From assembly GCF_019740315.1 (NCBI RefSeq), contig NZ_JAHXZR010000003.1, forward strand, positions 310,001-374,000: 64,000 bases of DNA, written 5' to 3'. The notes under the pieces were generated by a model. The model did no database searches. It was not told where the DNA came from and saw only the letters and a list, made by a program, of their open reading frames with translations. This stretch comes from Oceanobacter mangrovi (GTDB lineage: Bacteria > Pseudomonadota > Gammaproteobacteria > Pseudomonadales > Oceanobacteraceae). This document shows, piece by piece, positions 8,941 to 16,948 of this stretch; within the stretch, counting starts at the first letter, position 1, and each line of letters opens with the position of its first letter. A program made the position numbers and the translations under genes.

Positions 8941-9056
8941 GGTTGGGCCATGCCCAACGGGAGCTCTGCAGGAGGGAATTTATTCCCGCAGCGATACGGA
9001 AGGTATCGCGAATAAATTCGCTCCTACGATTTTTGCAGGTTGGGTTGTGCCCAACC
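8941..9056. repeat. REP-like palindrome cluster between mgdA and mgdB
   Basis: Five dyads are packed together: GTTGGGC/GCCCAAC (8942-8958), CTGC...GGGAAT/ATTCCC-GCAG (8966-8991), GCGATAC/GTATCGC (8991-9009), GCGAAT/ATTCGC (9008-9021) and GGTTGGG/CCCAACC (9038-9056). The GAATAAATTCGCTCCTAC segment resembles Pseudomonas REP sequences. Related copies occur near 12508, 12605, 47890 and 49748. The position inside the operon suggests a role in differential mRNA stability. Confidence 0.7.
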
Positions 9057-9129
9057 GCAAACCAGAACAGCACACCAGAACAACATGCGAGGACGTTAGC
9101 CAACGTCCATACGCAAGCGAGAGTGATGT

Positions 9130-9471
9130 ATGAAAATCATGCCCTGCCCATTAAACGGGCCACGCAACATCAGCGAATTCGTCTACGGCGGTGAGGTCAC
9201 CAGCCTGCCGGACGTTGAAACCGCCCCGGACAAGGAGTGGGCGGAACACACTTTCTATGCCTACAACGGTACCGGTGTGGCGAAGGAGTGGTGGTATCAC
9301 GTCGCTTCCGGCTACTGGTTTATTGCCGAGCGTCATCGCGTCACTGACCAGATCCTGCGCACCTACGACCCCAGCGAAGACCGGACCTTGTTCCCTGCAG
9401 CCGCAACTACTGACGCTGCAGCAGCAACCCAACCCTCTGCCGAAGCTGTTAAAGAGGAGATTACCGAATGA
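9130..9471 (+). CDS. mgdB: N-methylglutamate dehydrogenase subunit B (SoxD-like)
   Basis: A 113-residue homologue of sarcosine oxidase delta. It opens MKIMPCPLNGPRNISEF and has HVASGYWFIAERHRVTDQI (~54-72). SoxD binds zinc through a Cys-x2-Cys near its start plus later His/Cys ligands. Here the N-terminal motif is C-P-L-N, so the second cysteine is missing and the zinc site is altered or absent. The C-terminus is an Ala/Thr/Glu-rich tail. The stop overlaps the mgdC start (ATGA), implying translational coupling. Confidence 0.85.
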   Translation: MKIMPCPLNGPRNISEFVYGGEVTSLPDVETAPDKEWAEHTFYAYNGTGVAKEWWYHVASGYWFIAERHRVTDQILRTYDPSEDRTLFPAAATTDAAAATQPSAEAVKEEITE

Positions 9472-12400
9472 GTACTGCTGCTTCCCTGCCAGCCAGCGGC
9501 CAGCAAAGCCGTCTGCCTGAACCTATGGGTCTGTTGCTGGATCGCAGCCAGACCGTGCAATTCAGCTTCGAAGGCCAGACCGTCAGCGGTTACAAGGGCG
9601 ACACCATTGGCAGCGCCTTGCTGGCCAACAATTTCTGGATGTGGTCACGTTCATTCAAGTACCACCGTCCACGCGGCCCGCTGACCATGGCTGGCCACGA
9701 CGCCAACTCACTGGTGCAGCTGCCCAGCGAACCCAACGTACTGGCCGACCGCATGGCCGCTGCCAGCAATATGAAAGTCACTGGCCAGAACGTTAACGGC
9801 ACCCTGGCGAAGGACAAGGACGCGATTCTGGGTCACTTCGGCCGTTTTATGCCGGTGGGCTTCTACTACAAGGCGTTCTACAAGCCAAAAGGCATCTGGG
9901 ACAAGTGGGAAGGTTTTATCCGCAAGAAAGCCGGTCTGGGCATTGCCGACCTGGATTTCAAACCGGACTACCACGACAAACAATTCCTCCATCACGACGT
10001 GGTGGTGGTGGGCTCCGGCCCTGCCGGTCTGACGGCAGCGCTGAAAGCGGCTGACGGTGGTGCTGACGTGCTGCTGCTGGAAGAAACCTCCGTACTGGGT
10101 GGTTCGCTGACCTACGCCGCCTTTGAAGATCTGGCTGATCCGGAAGCCCTGCGTCTGCAGCTGATCCAGCGAGTGCAGGATCATGCCAACATCACCGTGA
10201 TGACCGAGTCCGTTTGTAACGCCTGGTTTGCCGACAACTGGCTGCCAGTGCTGCACGGCAAGCGACTGTACAAGGTACGGGCGCAAGAATGCATCATGGC
10301 CACCGGCAGCTACGAACAACACGTGGTGTTCCGTGGCAACGATATCCCTGGCGTGGTGATGTGTTCTGCCGCCATGCGGATGATGAAACTGTATGCCATC
10401 AAGCCGGGCCAGAGCGCTGTGGTTCTGACCGGTAACGACGATGGCTACCTGACCGCGCTGGCTTTGCATCAACAAGGCGTCGCAGTGAAAACCTTGCTGG
10501 ACATGCGTCCACAAGCGACTTCCGCCGTGCTGCTGAAGCAGGTTGAACAAGCCGGTATCAAGGTGCGCTTTGGTCATACGGTCTATGAAGCGTTAGGTAA
10601 AGAGCACCTGGAAGGCGTTGAAATCCGTGCCATCACCAGCAAGGGCGAAGTGGCTCCGGTTGGTGAAAGCATGCGCTGTGACCTGCTGTGCATGAGCGCC
10701 GGTTACATGCCAGCCTACCAGCTGTTGTGTCAGGCTGGCGGTCAGCTGTCTTACGACGACGAGCGGGCTGAATTTGCCATTCGCAACCTGCCGGATCACC
10801 TGCACATTGCCGGTTCTGTTAACGCCAAACACAGCCTCAAGGCGGTGATGGCTGATGGCGAACAGGCAGCGATTAAAGCCTTGCGACTGTTAGGTAAAAC
10901 CGAAGAGCGCGAATCCGACGTCAGCTGCGGCAAGGTGGTGAACTTTGAGTGGCCGATCTTCAAGCATCCCAAAGGCAAGGATTTCGTTGATTTCGACGAA
11001 GACCTGCAAGCCAAGGACATCATCAACGCTACCCGCATGGGTTACCGCGATGTACAGCTGGTAAAACGTTTCTCAACCGTGGGTATGGGGCCGTCACAAG
11101 GCCGTCACTCGGCGCTGCCAACTGCACGTCTGGTGGCCAAATCGACCAACCGTACCGTGACAGAAACCGGCGTGACTACCGCGCGTCCACCGCTGACACC
11201 GGAAAAGCTGTCTTATATGGCTGGTCGTAACTTCGACCCTTACCGTCAGACCGCCATGCACCACCGTCATGTTGAGCTGGGTGCCAAGATGATTCCTGCT
11301 GGTGTGTGGGCACGTCCTGGTTTCTATCCACCGGCTGGCCAGCTGATGACCGGCCCGGAAGGCAGCCCGCTGAACCCGGTAGCCCGCAAGATTCGTAACA
11401 CCGCGATTGAAACCGAATCCCTGCATGTACGCAGCAAGGTCGGTCTGATCGACGTATCCACCCTCGGAGGCATTGAAGTCCGTGGCCCGGATGCGGCAGA
11501 ACTGATGAACCGCATCTATACCTTCGGCTTCCTCAAGCAGCCGGTTGGTAAAACCCGTTACGCCATCCTCACCAATGATCAGGGCGTGGTGGTTGACGAC
11601 GGTGTGTCCTGTCGCTTTGCCGACGACCACTTCTACGTCACTGCGACCACGTCCGGTGTTGATGCGGTGTACCGCCTGATGACCTTCTGGAACACCCAGT
11701 GGCGCTTGCAGGTAGACATTACCAACGTCAGTGCAGCGTTCGCAGCGGTTAACCTGGCAGGCCCTGACAGCCGTAAGGTGCTGGAACAACTGACCGACAT
11801 CGACCTCAGCAAGGACGGTTTCCCGTACCTAGCGTGTCGTGAAGGCAGCATCAAGGTGCCATCTGGCGCTACGATTCCTGCGCGTTTCCTGCGGGTCGGA
11901 TTTGTTGGCGAACTGGGCTATGAAATCCACGTACCAAGCCGTTATGGCGAAGTACTGTGGGACCTGCTGATGAACGCCGGTGAAGGTTATGGCATCAAGC
12001 CGTTCGGGGTTGAAACCCAGCGTCTGCTGCGACTGGAAAAAGGCCACATCATCATTAGCCAGGACACCGACGGCATGAGCCATCCGGGCGAACTGGATCT
12101 GGGTTGGGCGATCAGCAACAAGAAGCCGTACTTCAATGGCATGCGTGCGGTCGACATCGTGATGAAACGGCCACAAAGCCGCAAGCTGGTCGGCTTCCGT
12201 CTGCCTGCCGATGTTGTCGCTCGTGGCGTCAAGCCGGAAGAGGGCAACATTGTGCTGGCCGAGAACCTGACTGCCGCTGATATCACCGGCAACGTCACTT
12301 CCTGTGAATACTCACCGACTGTGGGTGCCGTGATTGGTATGGCCTACGTTGGCTTCGGTACCAAGGGCAACCAGACCGAACCGGGCACCTTGATCCCGAT

Positions 12401-12485
12401 CCGCGTCGACAGTGGCGAAGTGGTGATGGCTGAAGTGGTGGAAATGCCGTTCTTCGATAAAGAGCAGGCTCGCCAGGATATGTAA
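9468..12485 (+). CDS. mgdC: N-methylglutamate dehydrogenase subunit C (SoxA-like)
   Basis: A 1005-residue homologue of the alpha subunit of sarcosine oxidase. The N-terminal ~100 residues form a ferredoxin-like domain (SYKYHRPRG-type motif, here SFKYHRPRGPLTMAGHDAN) without iron-sulfur cysteines. A Rossmann flavin/nucleotide domain begins ~176 (VVVVGSGPAGLTAALKAADGG). The C-terminal ~400 residues are a GcvT/aminomethyltransferase domain (LIDVSTLGGIEVRGPDA ~662; GFVGELGYEIHVPSRYGEV ~810), which binds THF in SoxA. The complex is therefore expected to deliver the C1 unit as 5,10-methylene-THF. It starts inside the stop of mgdB. Confidence 0.88.
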   Translation: MSTAASLPASGQQSRLPEPMGLLLDRSQTVQFSFEGQTVSGYKGDTIGSALLANNFWMWSRSFKYHRPRGPLTMAGHDANSLVQLPSEPNVLADRMAAASNMKVTGQNVNGTLAKDKDAILGHFGRFMPVGFYYKAFYKPKGIWDKWEGFIRKKAGLGIADLDFKPDYHDKQFLHHDVVVVGSGPAGLTAALKAADGGADVLLLEETSVLGGSLTYAAFEDLADPEALRLQLIQRVQDHANITVMTESVCNAWFADNWLPVLHGKRLYKVRAQECIMATGSYEQHVVFRGNDIPGVVMCSAAMRMMKLYAIKPGQSAVVLTGNDDGYLTALALHQQGVAVKTLLDMRPQATSAVLLKQVEQAGIKVRFGHTVYEALGKEHLEGVEIRAITSKGEVAPVGESMRCDLLCMSAGYMPAYQLLCQAGGQLSYDDERAEFAIRNLPDHLHIAGSVNAKHSLKAVMADGEQAAIKALRLLGKTEERESDVSCGKVVNFEWPIFKHPKGKDFVDFDEDLQAKDIINATRMGYRDVQLVKRFSTVGMGPSQGRHSALPTARLVAKSTNRTVTETGVTTARPPLTPEKLSYMAGRNFDPYRQTAMHHRHVELGAKMIPAGVWARPGFYPPAGQLMTGPEGSPLNPVARKIRNTAIETESLHVRSKVGLIDVSTLGGIEVRGPDAAELMNRIYTFGFLKQPVGKTRYAILTNDQGVVVDDGVSCRFADDHFYVTATTSGVDAVYRLMTFWNTQWRLQVDITNVSAAFAAVNLAGPDSRKVLEQLTDIDLSKDGFPYLACREGSIKVPSGATIPARFLRVGFVGELGYEIHVPSRYGEVLWDLLMNAGEGYGIKPFGVETQRLLRLEKGHIIISQDTDGMSHPGELDLGWAISNKKPYFNGMRAVDIVMKRPQSRKLVGFRLPADVVARGVKPEEGNIVLAENLTAADITGNVTSCEYSPTVGAVIGMAYVGFGTKGNQTEPGTLIPIRVDSGEVVMAEVVEMPFFDKEQARQDM

Positions 12486-12507
12486 TGCGGCGGCAGCCAA
12501 TCAGGCC

Positions 12508-12658
12508 GGGAATAAATTCCTCTCCAGTAGGAGGGGATTTATCCCCGAATTAGCCGTTAGGCATGAGCCATGCCCAACAGAACGTTCGCCAAACCCGATT
12601 GTAGGTTGGGCCATGCCCAACACCCGAACCAGATTTGCAGGCCGGGCCCAGGCCCGGC
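12508..12658. repeat. REP-like palindromes between mgdC and mgdD
   Basis: A long imperfect hairpin (12508-12546, GGGAATAAATTCC/GGATTTATCCC), a GTTGGGC/GCCCAAC dyad (12605-12621) and a perfect GCCGGGCC/GGCCCGGC hairpin (12641-12658) fill the 185-nt gap. They share sequence with the element at 8941-9056. The last hairpin sits just before the mgdD ribosome-binding site and could affect its translation. Confidence 0.65.
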
Positions 12659-12670
12659 AGGAGACAACCC

Positions 12671-13402
12671 ATGTCTGAACTGTATAAAACCGAACAACCT
12701 GCTCACGTTGGCTGGGCAGAAGACGAAATCGCCCGCAGCGTCAACTACCGTCGACTGGCAAAAACGGCCGCTGGCGAACCCGAGATGATCAAAACTGCCT
12801 CCGGTTCCAGCGTTGTCAAACGTGTTGACGCCAACGACGCTGCCCGCGCCCAAAAAGCCGGTGTGGTTGAACTGACCATGCTGCCACGCACCGGTTTCCG
12901 TGGTAACGCCACTGCCGAATGGCTGGCAGGTCAGGAGTACCCGATTCCGGTACGGCCGAACCTCGCCGCTGCCTGCGCCGAAGGCAACTGGGTTCTGCGC
13001 CTGAGTCAGCGTGAATACTGGCTGCTGGCCAACCCCAACGACCTTGGCAAGGCCATCAGCGAACTGCCAACCAGCATGACCGAAACCCCGGCGGGCTGTT
13101 ATCCGCTGTTCTGCATGGACTCCCATGCCTGGCTGATGCTGACTGGCGAACACGTGGGCGAGGTCTTGTCCAAGCTCAGTGCTGTCGATATGCGTGAACA
13201 ACACTTCCCGCTCGGCAGCATTGCCCAGACCTCTATCGCCCGTGTGAATGCGGTGATGGTGCGTCAGCAAATCAACGGCTTGCCAGCGATTTCGATCCTC
13301 TGTGACGTGGCTTCCAGCGACTACCTCTGGACCGTGTTGATGGACGCCGTACAGGAGTTCGATGGTGGCGCCGTGGGCATCGACGTGCTGCGGAGCGCCT
13401 GA
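12671..13402 (+). CDS. mgdD: N-methylglutamate dehydrogenase subunit D (SoxG-like)
   Basis: A 243-residue homologue of sarcosine oxidase gamma with a GcvT-like fold. The start at MSELYKTEQP has AGGAG 8 nt upstream; the 12 residues before it in frame are not protein-like. Recognisable segments are ARAQKAGVVELTMLPRTGFRG (~55-75) and DIRVWVLR-type core strands (here EGNWVLRLSQREYWLLAN). SoxG completes the heterotetramer. It is separated from mgdC by a REP cluster and followed after 3 nt by an SMR transporter gene. Confidence 0.8.
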   Translation: MSELYKTEQPAHVGWAEDEIARSVNYRRLAKTAAGEPEMIKTASGSSVVKRVDANDAARAQKAGVVELTMLPRTGFRGNATAEWLAGQEYPIPVRPNLAAACAEGNWVLRLSQREYWLLANPNDLGKAISELPTSMTETPAGCYPLFCMDSHAWLMLTGEHVGEVLSKLSAVDMREQHFPLGSIAQTSIARVNAVMVRQQINGLPAISILCDVASSDYLWTVLMDAVQEFDGGAVGIDVLRSA

Positions 13403-13405
13403 TCC

Positions 13406-13732
13406 GTGGGCTGGGTTTATCTGCTGATTGCCGGAGTGCTCGAATGCGCCTGGGCGATTGGTCTGAAACAGAGTGATGGTTTCACCAGACTCTGGCCCTC
13501 GATTATCACCGCAATACTCATCATCGCCAGCCTGACCTTGCTGTCGCTGGCGATGCGCACCATCCCGGTTGCCACTGCCTACGCGGTGTGGGCTGGCATT
13601 GGTGCCTGTTTGCTGACTGCGGTCGGCATCCTGTTTCTCAAAGAACCCGGTGGCCTGATCCGGATTCTCTGCATCGGCATGATCGTTATCGGCTCCGTTG
13701 GCCTCAAACTGGTCGATAGCCAACCCGGCTGA
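13406..13732 (+). CDS. Small multidrug resistance (SMR) family exporter, SugE/Gdx-like
   Basis: A 108-residue, four-helix membrane protein starting with GTG three nt after mgdD; GGAG in the mgdD tail supplies its RBS. WVYLLIAGVLECAWAIGLKQS contains the Glu of helix 1 that binds protons and cations in SMR proteins. WAIGLK is typical of the SugE/Gdx branch, which exports guanidinium and small guanidinyl or quaternary cations, rather than EmrE. Its place at the end of the methylamine operon suggests export of a methylated amine or guanidine, which is inference. A terminator follows at 13774-13806. Confidence 0.85.
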   Translation: MGWVYLLIAGVLECAWAIGLKQSDGFTRLWPSIITAILIIASLTLLSLAMRTIPVATAYAVWAGIGACLLTAVGILFLKEPGGLIRILCIGMIVIGSVGLKLVDSQPG

Positions 13733-13773
13733 TACTGCTTGTTTCGACGCTCATCCCTCCGTGGGACCCTTTC

Positions 13774-13806
13774 GTGGTTGGCTGCCTGTGCGCCAACCAC
13801 TTTTTT
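13774..13806 (+). terminator. Rho-independent terminator of the gmaS-mgd-SMR cluster
   Basis: A perfect 9-bp stem GTGGTTGGC (13774-13782) / GCCAACCAC (13792-13800) is followed by six T residues. It marks the end of the methylamine operon. Confidence 0.9.
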
Positions 13807-14019
13807 ATTCTCGTTAATTGATCAGCCTGTGGCACCAGTATCTCGCCAACTGTCGATATGACGAAGTTGATTGCGTGCACAGCCATTGTCCACTTTGAAG
13901 CTGGTGCTGCAGATGCTGGCCGTGAGATACAAGGTGATGGCCAGATAAGCCGAGTTCAGTTGGCTGCCGCAACGTACCTTGATGGCATGAAATCTCGTAA
14001 TCCATTGGAGGATATGGAC

Positions 14020-14760
14020 GTGACTTTTACGCTATCTGCCGCTGCCCGTCGCAGCATCCAAACCCTGATGTTAACTGCCGGAGTGGGGGTTGCCGGGTCG
14101 GTATCAGCCGGTGCTCCTGCTGAAGTCGAGCGTTACATTGAATTGAACCACAAAATTACCAACGGGATGCAAACCTACCCGGGCCTCAGCGAAGCCGACT
14201 ACTACACTGTCGCGCCGCGTTTTGGTAACGGCGCTCTGGTAGACGGCATCAAGCTGCTGGGTATTACCGGGACTTATCTGGATGCTCCCTACCATGGAGA
14301 TGAGCACGGAATGACCATTGCTGAGTATCCGTTAGAGCGTTTGGTAAACGTTCCGATCGTTGTCGTGAACAAGCCTGACAGTCGTCAGACATTTGAAGTG
14401 GAAGATCTCAAGGGACTGGATGTAAAAGGCAAGGCCGTGATGTTTGCCAGCGGTCACTCTGACAAGTTTGACACCCCGGAATATGCCAACAAACCGCCGT
14501 ACCTGTCGGTGGAATCGGCCCAGTGGCTGGTGGATCACGGTGCGTCTATGGTAGGAATTGATACTCCACTGGTGGATAACATCGACAAGAATGAAACCAT
14601 TCCGGTGCACCACCTGTTGCTGGAACACAAGATCATTATCATTGAAGACATGACGAATCTGAAAGCGTTGCCAAAGACCGGTGCTTACTTGACTGCCGTA
14701 CCACCGCGACTTGAAATGGCCAGTTTCCCGGCGCGTGTCTTTGCGACTGTGTACAAGTGA
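14020..14760 (+). CDS. Exported cyclase-family (kynurenine formamidase-like) hydrolase
   Basis: About 246 residues from GTG 14020, chosen because GGAGG lies 8 nt upstream; ATG 14014 is only 2 nt from it. The N-terminus, AARRSIQTLMLTAGVGVAGS, is a plausible signal peptide with twin Arg, so a Tat-type or Sec export signal is possible. The rest matches the cyclase family (PF04199): ELNHKITNGMQTYPGL, LDAPYHGDEHG and GIDTPLVDN. The usual metal motif H-x-G-T-H-x-D-x-P-x-H reads I-T-G-T-Y-L-D-A-P-Y-H, so two His ligands are replaced. Its substrate is unknown. It lies between the methylamine operon terminator and the nitrile hydratase operon. Confidence 0.75.
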   Translation: MTFTLSAAARRSIQTLMLTAGVGVAGSVSAGAPAEVERYIELNHKITNGMQTYPGLSEADYYTVAPRFGNGALVDGIKLLGITGTYLDAPYHGDEHGMTIAEYPLERLVNVPIVVVNKPDSRQTFEVEDLKGLDVKGKAVMFASGHSDKFDTPEYANKPPYLSVESAQWLVDHGASMVGIDTPLVDNIDKNETIPVHHLLLEHKIIIIEDMTNLKALPKTGAYLTAVPPRLEMASFPARVFATVYK

Positions 14761-15090
14761 TTTGATTGCGGGATTTAGCGGTTGAGGCAGCACGTCCTGA
14801 ACCGCTCCCTCAGTAAGCTCGTCTCCGACTCTGGCGAACCAGAGCCTTTTGAAAGATCCATGTACGATTTGCATTAGCTGACGACAAGGATCAATTTCCT
14901 TCCCTGATCGCTTTGTTTTGGGTCTTTACTTTCCTTTGTCAGGATTGTCTCTGGATCGCCTGTTATGGCCAACAGAGTCCAATAATCTGACCAACCCGTC
15001 CAAGTCTGACGTTGAAATTTGGCCAATAGTGACGTTACTTGGGCGCTATTCCAAGCCTGAGCACCTGTTATATGGGAGCGAGAAATTGTT
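14761..15090. promoter_or_regulatory. Nitrile hydratase upstream region with TGACGTT direct repeats
   Basis: No gene is visible in this 330-nt stretch. Near its 3' end are two TGACGTT copies (15007-15013 and 15030-15036), 23 bp apart, each followed by TTGG. They are framed by CCAAGT (15000-15005) and ACTTGG (15037-15042). Spacing close to two helical turns suits a dimeric AraC-type activator, and such a gene lies just downstream of the operon. Binding is inferred. Confidence 0.4.
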
Positions 15091-15723
15091 ATGACTGATG
15101 AACATCACGGCACAGAGCCACCATCGGAAGCGGCATTACGCATCAAGGCGATGGAGCAGGTCTTGATTGAAAAAGGCCTGCTGGAAGCCGGGGCGGTCGA
15201 TACCATTGTCGATATCTTCGAACACCAGCTGGGGCCGAAGAACGGTGCCCGTGTCGTCGCCCGTGCCTGGAGCGACGAGGCTTACCACCAGCGGCTGATG
15301 ACAGATGCCACCGCGGCGATTCTGGAGCTGGGTTACAGCGGCTTTGATGGCGAATACATGGTGGTGTGCGAGAACACGGCCGAGGTCCACAACGTCACCG
15401 TCTGCACCCTGTGCTCCTGCTATCCATGGCCGACGCTGGGCCTGCCTCCCATGTGGTACAAAACCGCTGCCTACCGTTCGCGAGTGGTGATTGAACCGCG
15501 TGAAGTGCTGAAGGAATTTGGCCTGACCATCGCCGACGACGTCGAGGTACGGGTCTGGGATTCCAACAACGAACTGCGCTATCTGGTGCTGCCAATGCGC
15601 CCTGCTGGCACCGACGGCTGGAGCGAAGAGCAACTGGCGAAACTGGTGACCCGTGACTCCATGATCGGTACCGGCCTGCCACTGACACCAGAGCAACTGG
15701 CCGCTCAGGAGGCATCCGCATGA
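15091..15723 (+). CDS. nthA: Cobalt-type nitrile hydratase alpha subunit
   Basis: A 210-residue alpha subunit that hydrates nitriles to amides. The metal-claw motif is V-C105-T-L-C108-S-C110; Thr after the first Cys marks the non-corrin cobalt type, while Ser is usual in the iron type. [21 protein letters not shown] follows, with conserved residues for beta-subunit contact. The N-terminal helix segment and [14 protein letters not shown] are also typical. The stop overlaps the beta-subunit start (ATGA). The start has GGGAG 10 nt upstream. The operon order alpha-beta-activator is the one usual for cobalt enzymes of pseudomonads and rhizobia. Confidence 0.95.
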   Translation: MTDEHHGTEPPSEAALRIKAMEQVLIEKGLLEAGAVDTIVDIFEHQLGPKNGARVVARAWSDEAYHQRLMTDATAAILELGYSGFDGEYMVVCENTAEVHNVTVCTLCSCYPWPTLGLPPMWYKTAAYRSRVVIEPREVLKEFGLTIADDVEVRVWDSNNELRYLVLPMRPAGTDGWSEEQLAKLVTRDSMIGTGLPLTPEQLAAQEASA

Positions 15724-16406
15724 ACAGCATCCACGACCTTGGTGGCATGACCGGCTTCGGGCCAATGCCGTTTGAAGATAACGAACCGGTATTCCACGAA
15801 GAATGGGAACGGCGCACCTTCGGAGTCAACATCCTGTCGTTGATGGCAGGCTTGTATACTGCGGATGAATCCCGTCATGCCATGGAGCGCATCCCCGCCT
15901 TGCGCTGGCTGAAGTCGCCCTACTACGAACACTGGCTGGACGGTACCGCCACCCTGCTGGTTGAACTGGGTATCGCTACCGAAGAAGAACTGCGCACCGG
16001 CAAGGCCACTGAAGGCGTGCCTGACTGGGTGGCCAAACTGAAAGCAGTTCCCGCTGAAGCTGTCGCCGCTATCGTCGCCACCAATCACAACAAGCATGGC
16101 CAGGTCGATCACGCGCCACTGTTCAAAAAAGGTGATCGGGTACGTACCAAAAACATCCACCCGAAAACCCACACCCGTCTGCCACGCTATATTCGTGGTC
16201 ATGTGGGAGTTATTCACGAATATCGTGGGCCGTTTTTCTACGCCGACAAGCGCACCATTCATGACCCGGAAGTGGCCTGCCACACCTACTCAGTGCGCTT
16301 TGACGGCAAAGAATTGTGGGGCGAATCCGCAGGCCCGAAAGACGCTGTGTACATCGAAATGTACGAGACCTATCTGATCCCGGAACAGGAGCAAGCCGAT
16401 GACTGA
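15720..16406 (+). CDS. nthB: Nitrile hydratase beta subunit
   Basis: A 228-residue beta subunit opening [16 protein letters not shown], the family hallmark. The C-terminal domain shows the SH3-like barrel around [20 protein letters not shown] (~137) and [11 protein letters not shown] (~191). Arg residues in this region touch the oxidised cysteines of the alpha subunit in known structures. It overlaps nthA by 4 nt and the activator gene by 8 nt. Confidence 0.95.
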   Translation: MNSIHDLGGMTGFGPMPFEDNEPVFHEEWERRTFGVNILSLMAGLYTADESRHAMERIPALRWLKSPYYEHWLDGTATLLVELGIATEEELRTGKATEGVPDWVAKLKAVPAEAVAAIVATNHNKHGQVDHAPLFKKGDRVRTKNIHPKTHTRLPRYIRGHVGVIHEYRGPFFYADKRTIHDPEVACHTYSVRFDGKELWGESAGPKDAVYIEMYETYLIPEQEQADD

Positions 16407-16878
16407 TTTTGAAAGCCAGTCCCTGGCCGAAGCGCTTGATCCCTGCCGCCAGGGCAGCAACCTGCTGGCCGAGGGCATGGACGCGCCAAAATTTGGCGAA
16501 CCCTGGCATGCCCAGGTGTTTGGTCTGGCGTTTGCCTTGTCGAAAGCGGGCCATTTCACCCGCGATACCTGGGTTGATACTTTCAGCAAGGAAATCAAGG
16601 CCAACCCGCAGCGCCCTGATGAAACCAGCGAAGACGCCTATTACCGCCAATGGGCTACAGCGTTGTTTGAACTGCTGGAATCGCTCGACATGATGAACGA
16701 TGCTGAAATGGCAGAAGCCGTTGAAGCGTGGCGCCGATCATTCCTGCATACCGAACATGGCAAACCGATTGTTTTCCGTCGTGATTTGCCAAAACCGGAT
16801 TATGACCACGTCCATCACCATCACCACCATGCGCCCGCCGAGCCGCCGAAACCTGTAGCTGTGAGCGAAGCTATTTAA
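16399..16878 (+). CDS. Nitrile hydratase activator/accessory protein with His-rich tail
   Basis: A 159-residue protein homologous to the P14K-type activator, which swaps subunits to insert cobalt into the alpha subunit. GEPWHAQVFGLAFALSKAGH (~33-52) resembles the N-terminal domain of the beta subunit, as is normal for this family. Near the C-terminus is DHVHHHHHHAP, a natural run of six His (about 16812-16829), likely to bind cobalt. The coding region overlaps nthB by 8 nt. A strong terminator follows. Confidence 0.9.
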   Translation: MTDFESQSLAEALDPCRQGSNLLAEGMDAPKFGEPWHAQVFGLAFALSKAGHFTRDTWVDTFSKEIKANPQRPDETSEDAYYRQWATALFELLESLDMMNDAEMAEAVEAWRRSFLHTEHGKPIVFRRDLPKPDYDHVHHHHHHAPAEPPKPVAVSEAI

Positions 16879-16902
16879 GGAAGCCGTTGCCTGACACGTT
16901 TT

Positions 16903-16927
16903 GCGGCTGAAAATCAGCCGCTTTTTT
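16903..16927 (+). terminator. Rho-independent terminator of the nitrile hydratase operon
   Basis: Stem GCGGCTGA (16903-16910) / TCAGCCGC (16914-16921) with an AAA loop and six T residues. Confidence 0.92.
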
Positions 16928-16948
16928 ATGCCTGTTGATCAGGGGTAA

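Noticed and set aside
7665-13402. Reading mgdABCD as an ordinary sarcosine oxidase operon soxBDAG
   Set aside because: No glyA is adjacent and gmaS-mgsABC is directly upstream, which is the N-methylglutamate arrangement. Sarcosine as substrate remains possible but less likely.
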